This document shows positions 20,468-30,321 of a stretch of 64,000 nt of DNA, piece by piece; positions within the stretch are counted from its first letter, which is position 1, and the number at the start of each line of letters is the position of its first letter. Origin of the DNA: Eretmocerus hayati. Its lineage: Eukaryota > Arthropoda > Insecta > Hymenoptera > Aphelinidae. The DNA lies in NCBI GenBank assembly GCA_029851415.1, contig CM056742.1, positions 62,134,454 to 62,198,453 of the forward strand, given 5' to 3'. Both the position numbers and the translations under genes were made by a program. The notes under the pieces are model-generated. The model was not told the DNA's origin. It made no database searches and saw only the letters and a program-made list of their open reading frames with translations.

Positions 20468-23248
20468 AATACGGCTGCCGGAGAGTCAAAAGGGAGTGGC
20501 GGTTCCTTGAAGACAGGGTTTATCAATCTTAATTCCTTAACGGATAAGATTGAGCATCTGCGTCTGCTCGTCGCTACCGACCCCTCCTACCATCTTTTTG
20601 GAGTAACTGAGTCGTGGCTGGATGAGTTCGTGGACGACAGTCTTGTTCAGATCCCAGGTTATTCGCTGTTACGGCAAGATCGTAACAGAAACGGTGGTGG
20701 GGTCGCTCTGTATGTGCGCATTGATTTCAAAGTGGAGAGGCTCGCCTCGTCCAATACTTGTGAGCCAGGGTGTCCCGGCATCCCTGAGTACTTGTTTTGC
20801 GGCGTGCAACAGAGCGGCTCACCATTAATTTTAGTAGGTGTGATTTATAGGCCCCCAAAGGTCGCCATGCAGAAGGACGATGGGCTTTTCGGTTCACTAC
20901 GCCGACTGTGTGGCGACTTTAGCCACAGAGTTATCATGAGGCATCTGAACGCAGACTTGCTGGACACGGCTCATCCTGACACAAAGACGTTGAATGCACT
21001 GACGGAAGAATTGTCCCTACAGATTATGCAGCATGGCGCGACTCATCAAGACAACTCCAATGTATCTCACAAATGGATTGATCACATGTACGTAGATGAA
21101 AATGACATCATTACCGACTCACGAAACAGACTATTGCCCAGTTTTAGCAAGCACGCGGTCATTGCCGTGACCATCAACGTCTTCACTCCTGCTCCGCCTA
21201 AAAATTCCTTCACTTACAGGGATTTTCGTAACATCACTCCAGAGCAGTTGAATGATCGCCTGCTTCGCTGTGACTGGACAGCGCTCAATAATGCTGAAAC
21301 TAGCTTGGAGGATGCAATTAATTGTCTTAATGAAAACTTAAAAGTTGTTGTGGACGAACTAGCACCGGAGAAAGCGATTCACCCTCGTAAAGGTGATGCT
21401 CCTTGGATTGGTCCCGAGCTGAAAGCACTCATGAAGAAGCGAGATGCGACGCGTAGGCGCTGGGAACGAAATCAATGCAACCAGCGCAAGTGTTCTGAGC
21501 TTCAGAATGAGTTCTTTCGACTCAGTGAAGAGGTTGACGTGCGTATCGAAAAAGAGCGAAATTCCTTCATTCAGAATCACCTTTCAGACGCTCTTGATCA
21601 ACATAAGAATATTTGGAAGGAAATGCGTAACCTCGGCCTCTTATCCAAGAGCAAAGAGGAGGAGCTTCACGGCTTCACCCCGGGTGAGTTGAACGCTCAC
21701 TTCGCGGGAGTCTCTGTCTCGCCTCACAAAAATATAGAAGAAGCAATGGATGAAATCATGGTGGCTCCAGAGGAGGGTTTCAAATTCAAGCCAACCAATG
21801 CCAATGAAGTAGTCCTTGCTATGAAACATTTCTCCTCACAGGCACGCGGAGCTTTGGCCATTCCCCAAAGTGTGATCGCGAAGGCTTTCCCGGCGTTAGG
21901 TGACCTTATTGTACATATTTTCAACTCCTCTTTCGCTCACAGCATTTTCCTTGAGGCTTGGAAGAAAGCACAGCTGATTGCGCTGAAGAAAACTGCAGCT
22001 CCATCATTAGTCTTGGATTTCCGCCCTATAGCGCTGCTCTGCTTTCTCTCCAAGGTTCTCGAAAAGGTTGCACACGACCAAATCACGGAGTACTTGGAGA
22101 AAAAAAAATTATTAGATCGCTTCCAAGCTGGTTTCAGGCAGCACCACAGTACCCAGACAGCTTTGCTGAAATTGACAGATGACATTAGACTAGGCATCGA
22201 TAGGAAAAAGATCACCCTATTACTACTCTTTGACTTCAGCAAAGCCTTTGACACGATATCACCAACGAAACTTCTGAGTAAACTCCGACAACTGGGTTTC
22301 TCACGATCGGCACTCCTGTGGATCAAATCATATTTACAAGGCCGCACCCAACTAGTCACCTCTAAAAATGGGGAATCTGATTGGCTTGCAACCAATCTGG
22401 GTGTTCCGCAGGGTTCCGTTCTTGGACCCTTACTCTTTAGTCTGTACGTCAATGACTTGCCCGGGTTACTGAACGGAAAGTCGGTAGATCATCTCTTTTA
22501 CGCTGAGGACCTCCAAATTTATCTCCAGGTGGAGAAAAATAAGATCAGAGAGGGGATCGCTCGATTAGGAGAAGTAAGGCGACTGGTCGCTGATTGGGCT
22601 GCGGGCTCCGGCCTGCGTCTCAGCGCTGGTAAGACCAAAGCAATCTTTTTCTCTTGTGAGAGGAATATCAAAGATCTGAAAAGTATGGACTTTCCAGAGG
22701 TTGAGATACAGGGAGGAGTTTTCGTCCCTTTCAGTGATACAGTCGTGAATCTTGGTGTTGTTTTAGATAGCGAATTGTCGTGGGAACCGCAAATCAATCA
22801 AGTGACAAAGAAAGTCAATAGGGCCCTATACAGTTTGCGGTTTTTTAAGGCATGCATCACCAGGACTCTTCGCATTCGACTAGTCGAGGCGTTAGTCCAG
22901 CCTCATCTGGACTACTGCACGGTCACCTATCTTGACGCAGCGGACGAACAGCGGCAACGGATACAGCGACTGAGCAATTCATTTGTGAGATACATTTTTG
23001 ATCTTAGGGGAGACGACAACATCACTCCGTTTAGGGATAGCTTGGATTGGTTGCGTACTGATTCGCGGCGAATGTACTCTGCAGGCATTATTATGTATAA
23101 GATCATGCACATGAGCGAACCTGGTTACCTGTCTGCAATGTTCACCAGGCACCAATCCGAGCGCCCAGTGCGGGGAGATGCAAACGAGCAGGAACTCAAA
23201 GTGCTTAAAGTGAGACTGGAGTATGGAAGAAGATCTTTCCAAGTTTAG
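20465..23248 (+). CDS. LINE D ORF2: endonuclease-reverse transcriptase, frame open but key residues changed
   Basis: About 927 codons open after the ORF1 stop. Endonuclease motifs: FINLNSLTDKIEHL, TESWL, GGGVALYV, GVIYRPP. The usual GDLN box reads RHLN (20939-20950), and the usual SDH box reads SKH (21146-21154). Reverse transcriptase motifs: [60 protein letters not shown]. The YADD box reads YAED (GAG at 22505-22507). A C-terminal domain runs to a TAG at 23246-23248, about 48 codons before the natural end seen in the relative at 61588-61999, whose reading (FQVQCAHLWNFLPP) shows the lost codon. The enzyme would nick DNA and copy RNA, but three acidic catalytic positions are altered here. Confidence 0.8.
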   Translation, partial: LNTAAGESKGSGGSLKTGFINLNSLTDKIEHLRLLVATDPSYHLFGVTESWLDEFVDDSLVQIPGYSLLRQDRNRNGGGVALYVRIDFKVERLASSNTCEPGCPGIPEYLFCGVQQSGSPLILVGVIYRPPKVAMQKDDGLFGSLRRLCGDFSHRVIMRHLNADLLDTAHPDTKTLNALTEELSLQIMQHGATHQDNSNVSHKWIDHMYVDENDIITDSRNRLLPSFSKHAVIAVTINVFTPAPPKNSFTYRDFRNITPEQLNDRLLRCDWTALNNAETSLEDAINCLNENLKVVVDELAPEKAIHPRKGDAPWIGPELKALMKKRDATRRRWERNQCNQRKCSELQNEFFRLSEEVDVRIEKERNSFIQNHLSDALDQHKNIWKEMRNLGLLSKSKEEELHGFTPGELNAHFAGVSVSPHKNIEEAMDEIMVAPEEGFKFKPTNANEVVLAMKHFSSQARGALAIPQSVIAKAFPALGDLIVHIFNSSFAHSIFLEAWKKAQLIALKKTAAPSLVLDFRPIALLCFLSKVLEKVAHDQITEYLEKKKLLDRFQAGFRQHHSTQTALLKLTDDIRLGIDRKKITLLLLFDFSKAFDTISPTKLLSKLRQLGFSRSALLWIKSYLQGRTQLVTSKNGESDWLATNLGVPQGSVLGPLLFSLYVNDLPGLLNGKSVDHLFYAEDLQIYLQVEKNKIREGIARLGEVRRLVADWAAGSGLRLSAGKTKAIFFSCERNIKDLKSMDFPEVEIQGGVFVPFSDTVVNLGVVLDSELSWEPQINQVTKKVNRALYSLRFFKACITRTLRIRLVEALVQPHLDYCTVTYLDAADEQRQRIQRLSNSFVRYIFDLRGDDNITPFRDSLDWLRTDSRRMYSAGIIMYKIMHMSEPGYLSAMFTRHQSERPVRGDANEQELKVLKVRLEYGRRSFQV

Positions 23249-23750
23249 TGTGCTCATTTTTGGAATTTTCTTCCTTCGGGTATTCGGCAGATACAAAAAA
23301 TTTCATTCTTTAAGCAGGCTTTGAAAGAATTCATTCTATCGCAATCCTCCCAGAGGATTGACGTGGACAAGAGACAATATTTCAATCTTTGATACGTCTG
23401 AGCTCTTTTCCTTGGTATTTCATTTTTCTTCTTCTTATATTGAATTGTTAAGTATATGTGACCTTCTGTCACTAGACTGAAGTACTCTGTGATATTTAAT
23501 TGGGCTCCTGACTTTTAAAAAACTGTTTAAATTCTAGTTTATTCACATCTGACCGGATTTCTCTCTCACTCTGTGCAATCTGACTAGTCACGAATTGTGA
23601 TATATGTATGATGAATCCTTGACCAAATATATACGTGTTTATGTAGCACCGATCAAGCAATGTCCGCGACAGCACACATACATTCACGCATACATTAGCT
23701 AAGCCGTCAAGTGGCATTAGATGCTCAACCGGCAGTAGAACCGACTGCAG

Positions 23751-23782
<32 letters not shown>

Positions 23783-24079
23783 GACATTCAGCCACTCGGC
23801 TATAGGCCTCCCGCTCTGCTCCGGTTCAGCCAGTCTTCTTGTGGATCGCGCACACGCCGCACACTCTCCACCACCTCGAGCATGTATCTAGATTGCACAA
23901 TATAGTTTTGCAAACAGTTCAAAATCACCACTCCTCTCTTCATTCAAAAACCCCAACACCAGCAAATAAACAATACGATTTATAATATATGTATTTCCGA
24001 CGCGCGTCATATGTAACCATATGCAATCGGATATTTTTTTTTGTCTACGGACGAATAAAAAGGAATTAATCAATCAATC
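23249..24079 (+). other. LINE D lost C-terminal codons, 3' UTR and (AATC)n tail
   Basis: 23249-23391 still reads as the end of ORF2 up to ...RQYFNL and TGA. The rest is untranslated and includes an (AT)n run at 23750-23777. The tail ATTAATCAATCAATC (24064-24079) runs straight into (TC)n. Confidence 0.7.
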
Positions 24080-24150
24080 TCTCTCTCTCTCTCTCCCTCT
24101 CTCTCTCTCTCTTTCTCTCTCTCTCTTTCTCTCCATCTCTCTCGCTCGCG
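24078..24150. repeat. (TC)n-rich tract between LINE D and LINE E
   Basis: TC repeats with a few C or T interruptions. They lie between the tetranucleotide tail of LINE D and the 5' start of LINE E. Confidence 0.9.
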
Positions 24151-24648
24151 CTGGTGTTGGTGAGCTGTGAACAAACTCATTTTGTATCACTCCCCAAAGA
24201 ATCTTGATTCGAATCTGAATATTACTCGCCCGAGTGGCATATTCTTCTAGGGTGGACCTCTCCTACAGGCTCTTGTCTCCGGAGTATAAACTTGCTGGCT
24301 CCTTTGTCTAGCCTGGGAGAATCGTCAATCTCTGAAAAAGTGACACTGAATATCCATCATCACCTGGAGAGCCGACATTGTTGGCGCGCACGCTGACGCA
24401 GCTGCGCATATCTGTTGCCGTACGTGTAGTCATCGTCTGCTGTGCCGTTTGCTTTGTCTACTGCGCTAATCAGCTGCCCGCGAGCCAAGCTGCCGTTGGT
24501 CATCTGCTCGTTCTGCTGTGCATTGACCACAATACCTGTTTTGCCCAGTCGATTGCTGTCTCATTTGATGTGCTGTGTCCTATGCAAATGTGCAGTGAAA
24601 CGTGGCCATATGCAGGGAATGGATGCTCGCTAAGCTGTTTGATTTTTA

Positions 24649-25779
24649 GTGAGTGTCGAATCTCGCGCTCAGCTTACTTCTTCATCCTTGCGGACTTGCA
24701 AGAAGTGCAAACGTGAGATAGTCGAGCTATCGAAAAGTTGCCCTGTGTGCAAATCGCACTTTCATCCGGGATGTGTTTTGGGCCACGTTCAGCATAAGCC
24801 AGCTGACTCGTGTTGTCGTACATTCCACGATACTTTCCGCCGTAGCGAGCTACAGTCTAATAACTATATACGTGGTACGCGTGATAGTGTAAGTGCACGT
24901 GACCGCGCCTTCAACCAAGAGAGAGGGTTAAGCTCGGCAAATCTTGAATCATTCGACGATTCTGTACAACCTGATATTAGTTAATCAGCTGATTTGAGCA
25001 TCATGAATTCTCAACCGTCTTATTCAAACAGCCGAGACAGTTCAAGCCTCCCGGATGGCTGGGAGAATTTTCCTCCAGCCCAGCAGTTTTCAACTCTGTT
25101 TTATGCCATCAATCAGCAGTCAGCTCACGCAAGTGCTAAATCGGATAGTTCGACGGTTTCACAGCTTCATTGGAGCAGCAATCTGATCGTTTGGAATATC
25201 TTGGGAGTGAAAACATGTATCTCAAAAATGAATTGAACCAGCTGGAAGATCTGCGTGTGAATATACGGGTCTCCTCGCCCTGAATTGGAAGTTGTTGGAA
25301 TCCCTTGTTTATGCGAATTGCCATCATATGTCATTACTCAAGCCATTTTGAAAGCACTGAATATTGAAAGTTTGTATAATAATATTCTTGATATCAGAGA
25401 GTCCAAGCCTAAGCCTCAGCCTCAACCTCAAAACGCCAGGCCTAATAATCAAAATAGCAATGGTCCTGATGCATTTCGCTCGTTTGTTATTACTTTCAAA
25501 TCTGTGAATGTGCGTGATCATGTTCTTAGGGTCAAGCGTGAGTTTGGTGACCTTAAAGTTAATGATGTATTGTCCGACCGTGTGAGTGATCCTAATGTCG
25601 TTCCTCAGGAAATGTTGCCTCAAATCATACATAATCTTCGCAAATTGGCTGAATAGCGTGCAAAACAATATAATTATAAATATGTCTGGGCGCATGGAAG
25701 AAATGTCTATGTTAGGCGAGAGGATGAGAGTGAACGTTTGGATATAGACACTAAATCTGACTTAGATAACATCCTGTGA
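24649..25779 (+). pseudogene. LINE E ORF1, broken
   Basis: One reading frame with several stops (TAA 24982-24984, TGA 25234-25236, TAG in the segment after 25650) and at least one frameshift near 25217-25280, where NELNQLEDLRVN aligns with the coiled coil of LINE D. The N-terminus has C-X2-C-X11-C-X2-C-X4-H-X2-C spacing (CKKCKREI...CPVCKSHFHPGC), a PHD-like finger. The C-terminus has AKQYNYKYVWAHGRNVYVRR, the counterpart of GLGFKYVWHSGGRFWARR in LINE D. It ends with TGA-CTT at 25777-25782. No ATG opens the visible frame. Confidence 0.7.
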
Positions 25780-25782
25780 CTT
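25777..25782 (+). promoter_or_regulatory. UGA-CUU stop between LINE E ORF1 and ORF2: probable readthrough site
   Basis: TGA at 25777-25779 ends ORF1; the same frame is then open into ORF2 (AELNVSSLRKNIDDVILLV, then VSESWL). No in-frame ATG occurs before FB2 interrupts the frame. This is the same layout as LINE D, which supports a shared way of making ORF2. Confidence 0.55.
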
Positions 25783-26174
25783 TCTTCTCCTGTCCGTAGT
25801 GTAGTGAAGCAAGCCTCGCCTAGTCAAGCTTCGCTCAATGTTGCCGAGTTGAATGTTTCATCTTTGCGAAAGAATATTGATGATGTTATTCTACTTGTTG
25901 AGGAGCATGAAATCGACGTATTAGCCGTTAGTGAAAGTTGGTTAACCCCAAATTGCCAAAATCCGTTAGTATCCATTGCAAATTTCTCTCTTATTCGGGA
26001 TAACCGTGGACTAAAATCGCAGACAGGCAAATGAGATTATGTTGAACATAATCTGTGGTGTCGGTGATGCTTGCTGCATCAGAAAGGGACGTTCATTCAA
26101 AGTTGTCGATGCACCCAATTCGACCAGTATTCATGAAACTGAATATCTACTTTTAGAAATTGAAACAAGAGATG

Positions 26175-28228
26175 GTGGATAGAAGGGACTAGGTGGTTGA
26201 GCATGGTGGAGTGGACCTTGTCAGGTATGGCCCCGAAAGTATTTTTCCCCACTTTCTTACCTCAAATCATGACGAAAGCAAAGGTTTGTAGGTCCCAAAG
26301 AGACCCCTGTTCTCCACGGCACCCTAGGAATCCTCTAAAAAACCCTCGAAATCGATGTTCCTTCTATCGAATCGCATTCTGATGCATTTCAACGAATCAA
26401 TCTGAGAATTCTTTGACATATTCTTGAAATTCCGCCAAATAGAAGAAAGATATTTGCATACTGACAACTTTGGATTTAGGCCCCGAAAAAATTTCATGAA
26501 TATTGAAAAACGATTTTTCTTGTAGAGGTTGGGAATTAGCACGGTATTTGAACATTCCACCGTGTTTGTCAGGTAATTTTACATCAAAAACTGCTGTGCA
26601 ACATATAACTTTAGATGGTGGAAAGTGGTAAAAACGCCAATAAACGTTTTTAAAGCAAATTTTGATCCAGTAATTTGCATCTTCTGCGCACGCGCGTCCT
26701 TCTACGTCTCGAAAATATTTTCAATCAATAGCTGATGCGATTTCCTTCAAAATCACCCCTTGAGGAGGACGATTTGATGCAGTAAAACCTGAGATCTAGC
26801 TGGTCCAAAGAATAAAGAAATCCAAGGTATCAAATCCGTGAAGCCGTGGCTCCTTCAATGGGCCCAAAAAGTGCGAATTTTGAGCCGGGCTGTTTCAAAG
26901 ATGTGAACATGTATTCTCGATGTAATTTTTGACGTAGAAACCGAATCCGTGGTCAGTTTTGTTCCAAACCTTCAATATTTTTGACGATTCTCAAAAAACC
27001 GACCGAACAGTGTACGGCCATCTCCAGCCTTTCTCTACACTTTTGGGATGTATGTTGAGTATAGGCAAAGGTTTGGACATGTCGCGTAGAGAATGCAAGT
27101 ATGTTTTCCTTTGTACTTTGACCAGCTGAAGATGATAGCGATGGTTTTGAGGCACAGGAATAACTCGAGAGAGAGATATAAGGTGCATGATGCAGTTTCC
27201 TCTGATAAGATCATAAAACAAGATATAGCTCCATCAGTTCGAATCTGACTCCCAACTCATTCCTAAGCCTCGAAATCATCGGCATCATCTTCAGCTGCTC
27301 AGAATACAGAGGGAAACATACTTGCATTTTCTACGCGACAAGTCCAAACCTTCGCCTATACTCAACATACATCCCAGATGTGTAGAAAAAGGCTGAAAAT
27401 GGCCGTTCATTGTCCGGTCAGTTTTTTGAGGGTCATCGGAAATCTTGAAGGTTTAGAACAAAATTGACCACGGATTCGGTTTCTGCGTCGAAAATTACAT
27501 CGAAAACACATGTTCACATCTTTGAAACAGTCCGACTCGAATTTTGCACTTTTCGGGCCCATTGAAGGAGCCACGGCTTCACGGATTTGATACCTTGGAT
27601 TTCTTTATTCTTTGGACCAGCTAGATCTCAGGTTTCACTGCATCAAATCGACCTCCTCAAGGGGTTATTCCAAAGGGAATTGCATCAGCTATCGATTGAA
27701 AATACTTGCAGAGACGTAGAAGGACGCGCATGCGCAGAAGATGCTAATTACTGGATCAAAATTTACTTTGAAAACGTTTACACTTTCCACCACCTAAAGT
27801 TATACGTTGCAAAGCAGTTTTCGATGTAAAATCACCTGAAAAACACGGTGGAATGTTCAAATTCCGTGCTAATCTCCAACCTCTATAAGAAAAACCGTTT
27901 TCCAATATTCAAGAATTTTTTTCGGGGCCTAAATCCAAAGTTGTCAGTATGCAAATATCTTTCTCCCGTGTGATAGAGTTTCAAGAATATGTGAAGGAAT
28001 TTTGAGATCGATTCGTTTGAATGCATCAGAATGCGATTTGATAGGAGGAACATCGATTTCGAGGGTTTTTTAGAGGATTCCTAGGGTGCCGTAGAAAACA
28101 GGAGTCACTTTGGGACCTACAAACCTTTGCTTTTGTCATAACTTGGGGTTAGAAAGTGGGGGAAAATACTCTCGGGGCCATACCTGACAAGGTCCACTTC
28201 ACCATGCTCAACCGCCTAGTCCCTTCCA
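26175..28228. repeat. Long inverted repeat FB2 inside LINE E
   Basis: Arms of roughly 1 kb: about 26185-27165 pairs with 27255-28225, with a loop of about 90 bases. The outer ends read AAGGGACTAGG and CCTAGTCCCTT. It splits the LINE E endonuclease between EIETRDGG and FRTIYRRPGG. It carries the module shared with FB1 and FB3 (26726-26765 and 27655-27700) beside a GCGCATGCGC-like site (26694 and 27727). No gene. Confidence 0.85.
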
Positions 28229-28431
28229 TTTCGAACTATTTACCGCCGACCAGGTGGAACTGTACTGGCCAATCTTTTTCTTGAGGTCCAAAACATTACT
28301 GCACGTGATCGTAAAATCATACTTACAGGTGATTTAAATCCAGATTCGCTCTCGGATTCTTACTATGCTTCTCACCTGCATCAGCTTATTCCTGAAAATT
28401 CTTCATTTAATGTTTCACTCGGTGCCACGCT

Positions 28432-28838
28432 TATATGAGAGGTTCTACAGAACTTTTGACATTTGGGTTACTGCAGAATGAAATTTTTTTTTTTTCATGG
28501 CACGCGTCTGGAATCAATTTGAGTGGTAACTAGAACCTCAAAAAGGAGTGGAAAAGTGCGTGCCCACTAATTTGGGGGAATGTTATTTCTGTACCAACCA
28601 AAAACGTTCACAGACGTCCAAAGGACTTTTAGATACTCTCAGTCGAATGTAAACTCATCGGATCATTCGCGCACTGCTAGATGTTGTTATCGGTCAGATT
28701 TTTGAGTAATTCTGACTGAAAAACAACGATTTTTCTGCCTCGCCAGCTCGTTATTACACCACGAGGGGTATTCAAGGAAAATGGCTCTGGAAACTAGAAT
28801 CATTTCAACGCGTCTTTGTATGATTCGAGATCGTGGTA

Positions 28839-28869
<31 letters not shown>

Positions 28870-30321
28870 AATACTAAGGTCCCAGAGTCTTTTTCGATCG
28901 ACAGTATATGGGTGGTGCTGATGGCGAGAGTAGTGATAATCACAAGGTAGAGCTCCATATTTTAAGAAGATATGGCAAATGCTATTTTTTTTTCTCTCCA
29001 ATTGCTCCTCTTGCTCCTCTCGTTTGAGTCTCGATTGTTCCCTCTTGACTCGAGCATTGTTTTCACTATTTTCCATGAATCAATAATATTGAATATCCTG
29101 TCACAATCGACGATCTAGCACCACGCAAGCTATTTCCCATGTATCTAATTTAAAAATCCTTTCAAGATGGTTATAATAGTCGATTTGCACAGAGTTGTCG
29201 TCAAATGCCCGAAACCGATATTGATAGTAGAGCTCAGAATCAGGAAACAACTAGTTGCGCGAATAACTACAAGCCCCCCCCCTCCTGCCGTACACAGTCG
29301 TCCAAAATTCTCTACAATGTTTACCGGTGAGTACAAACATACACATCTACAGCGTAATGCTGTGTCTATGTTTGATAAGCCTGTACGACAAGCCGGAGCT
29401 CTGAAATTTCTTCTGCTCAAGATCTGGCGCCTCGTCCGTAATTCTTCAATTGACCGTAAAATTTTTGAATAAAGTCTATGGTGGCATTTGAAGGTAGAAT
29501 GGGTTCTCTGGTGTGATTAATCTGTTTCCAAGATTTTATGAGCGATTGCAACCTTATAGAAGTGCTGAGACGGGCTCGATCACATCGACCCCTTCGATAC
29601 GATTCTTGTAATGCTTCTCACTCAAATAACATTCCATATCAGGACATGAGAACTATGGGATATTGTTCAGAAATAGGTGGAAAGAAATGGGCAAAACATT
29701 CCAGGAGCGTGCCCCCCTTCTCCCCGTCGTGCCGTGGAAATTCGACCATTTTGAGTCGAGTGGGCGCATGAACTGACCCATCTTCTTGATGCTATCATTT
29801 AAACGCAATTGGTCGCACGCACCCAAACCAAACGGGATATTATTGGTGTTGTTTCAAGCTATTGAAATCCGTTTCGATCATGTAACTATCGCAAATGTTA
29901 TTTTTTTTATAAGCTCAGTACGGGAGATCTCAACTTTTCGTGAAAACACGGTTACGCGACTTCGACGTTTGTTTATGAACGCCACGTTGAAGGCACGCGT
30001 CTGAAACCAATCTTTTCTCAATATACAGGGTGCCTAAAATGTCACTGAATTTTGGCAGAATTTTTCGAGCAATGTTATTTTTGCAGCAGGCTGAAGAAAT
30101 CAAAAAACGGCGCGAGTACGCTAAGAGATACCCACAGAATGAAGGTTGCGGGCCGTGCTGTGGATAAACAGATTCTTTTGACAGAACAGCGAATAGAGTA
30201 CACATTCCGAGGCCATCGAACCTATTCAAATCAACTCCGACACTTTGATAATCTTTTGAAGGTTCAGAGATAGCGTGCAGTACGCCTAATGTCAAAAGTT
30301 CTGTAGAACCTCTCATATAAG
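28432..30321. mobile_element. TIR element of about 1.9 kb inside LINE E
   Basis: Ends are inverted over about 45 bases: GAGAGGTTCTACAGAACTTT near 28437 and its complement near 30295-30314. The flanks read CTTATAT and ATATAAG, so a TATA or ATAT duplication is possible. It breaks the LINE E frame exactly between FNVSLGATL and NSHSSIDVILTDS. The interior is not an inverted repeat. It has an (AT)n run (28838-28867), two GGCACGCGTCTG copies (28499 and 29992), and a 101-codon frame (29167-29472) that I do not recognise. No transposase motif seen; probably a non-autonomous DNA transposon. Confidence 0.7.

Noticed and set aside
24378..24716. 112-codon frame at the start of LINE E
   Set aside because: It overlaps the 5' UTR and the PHD-like finger of ORF1, which reads better in the other frame.
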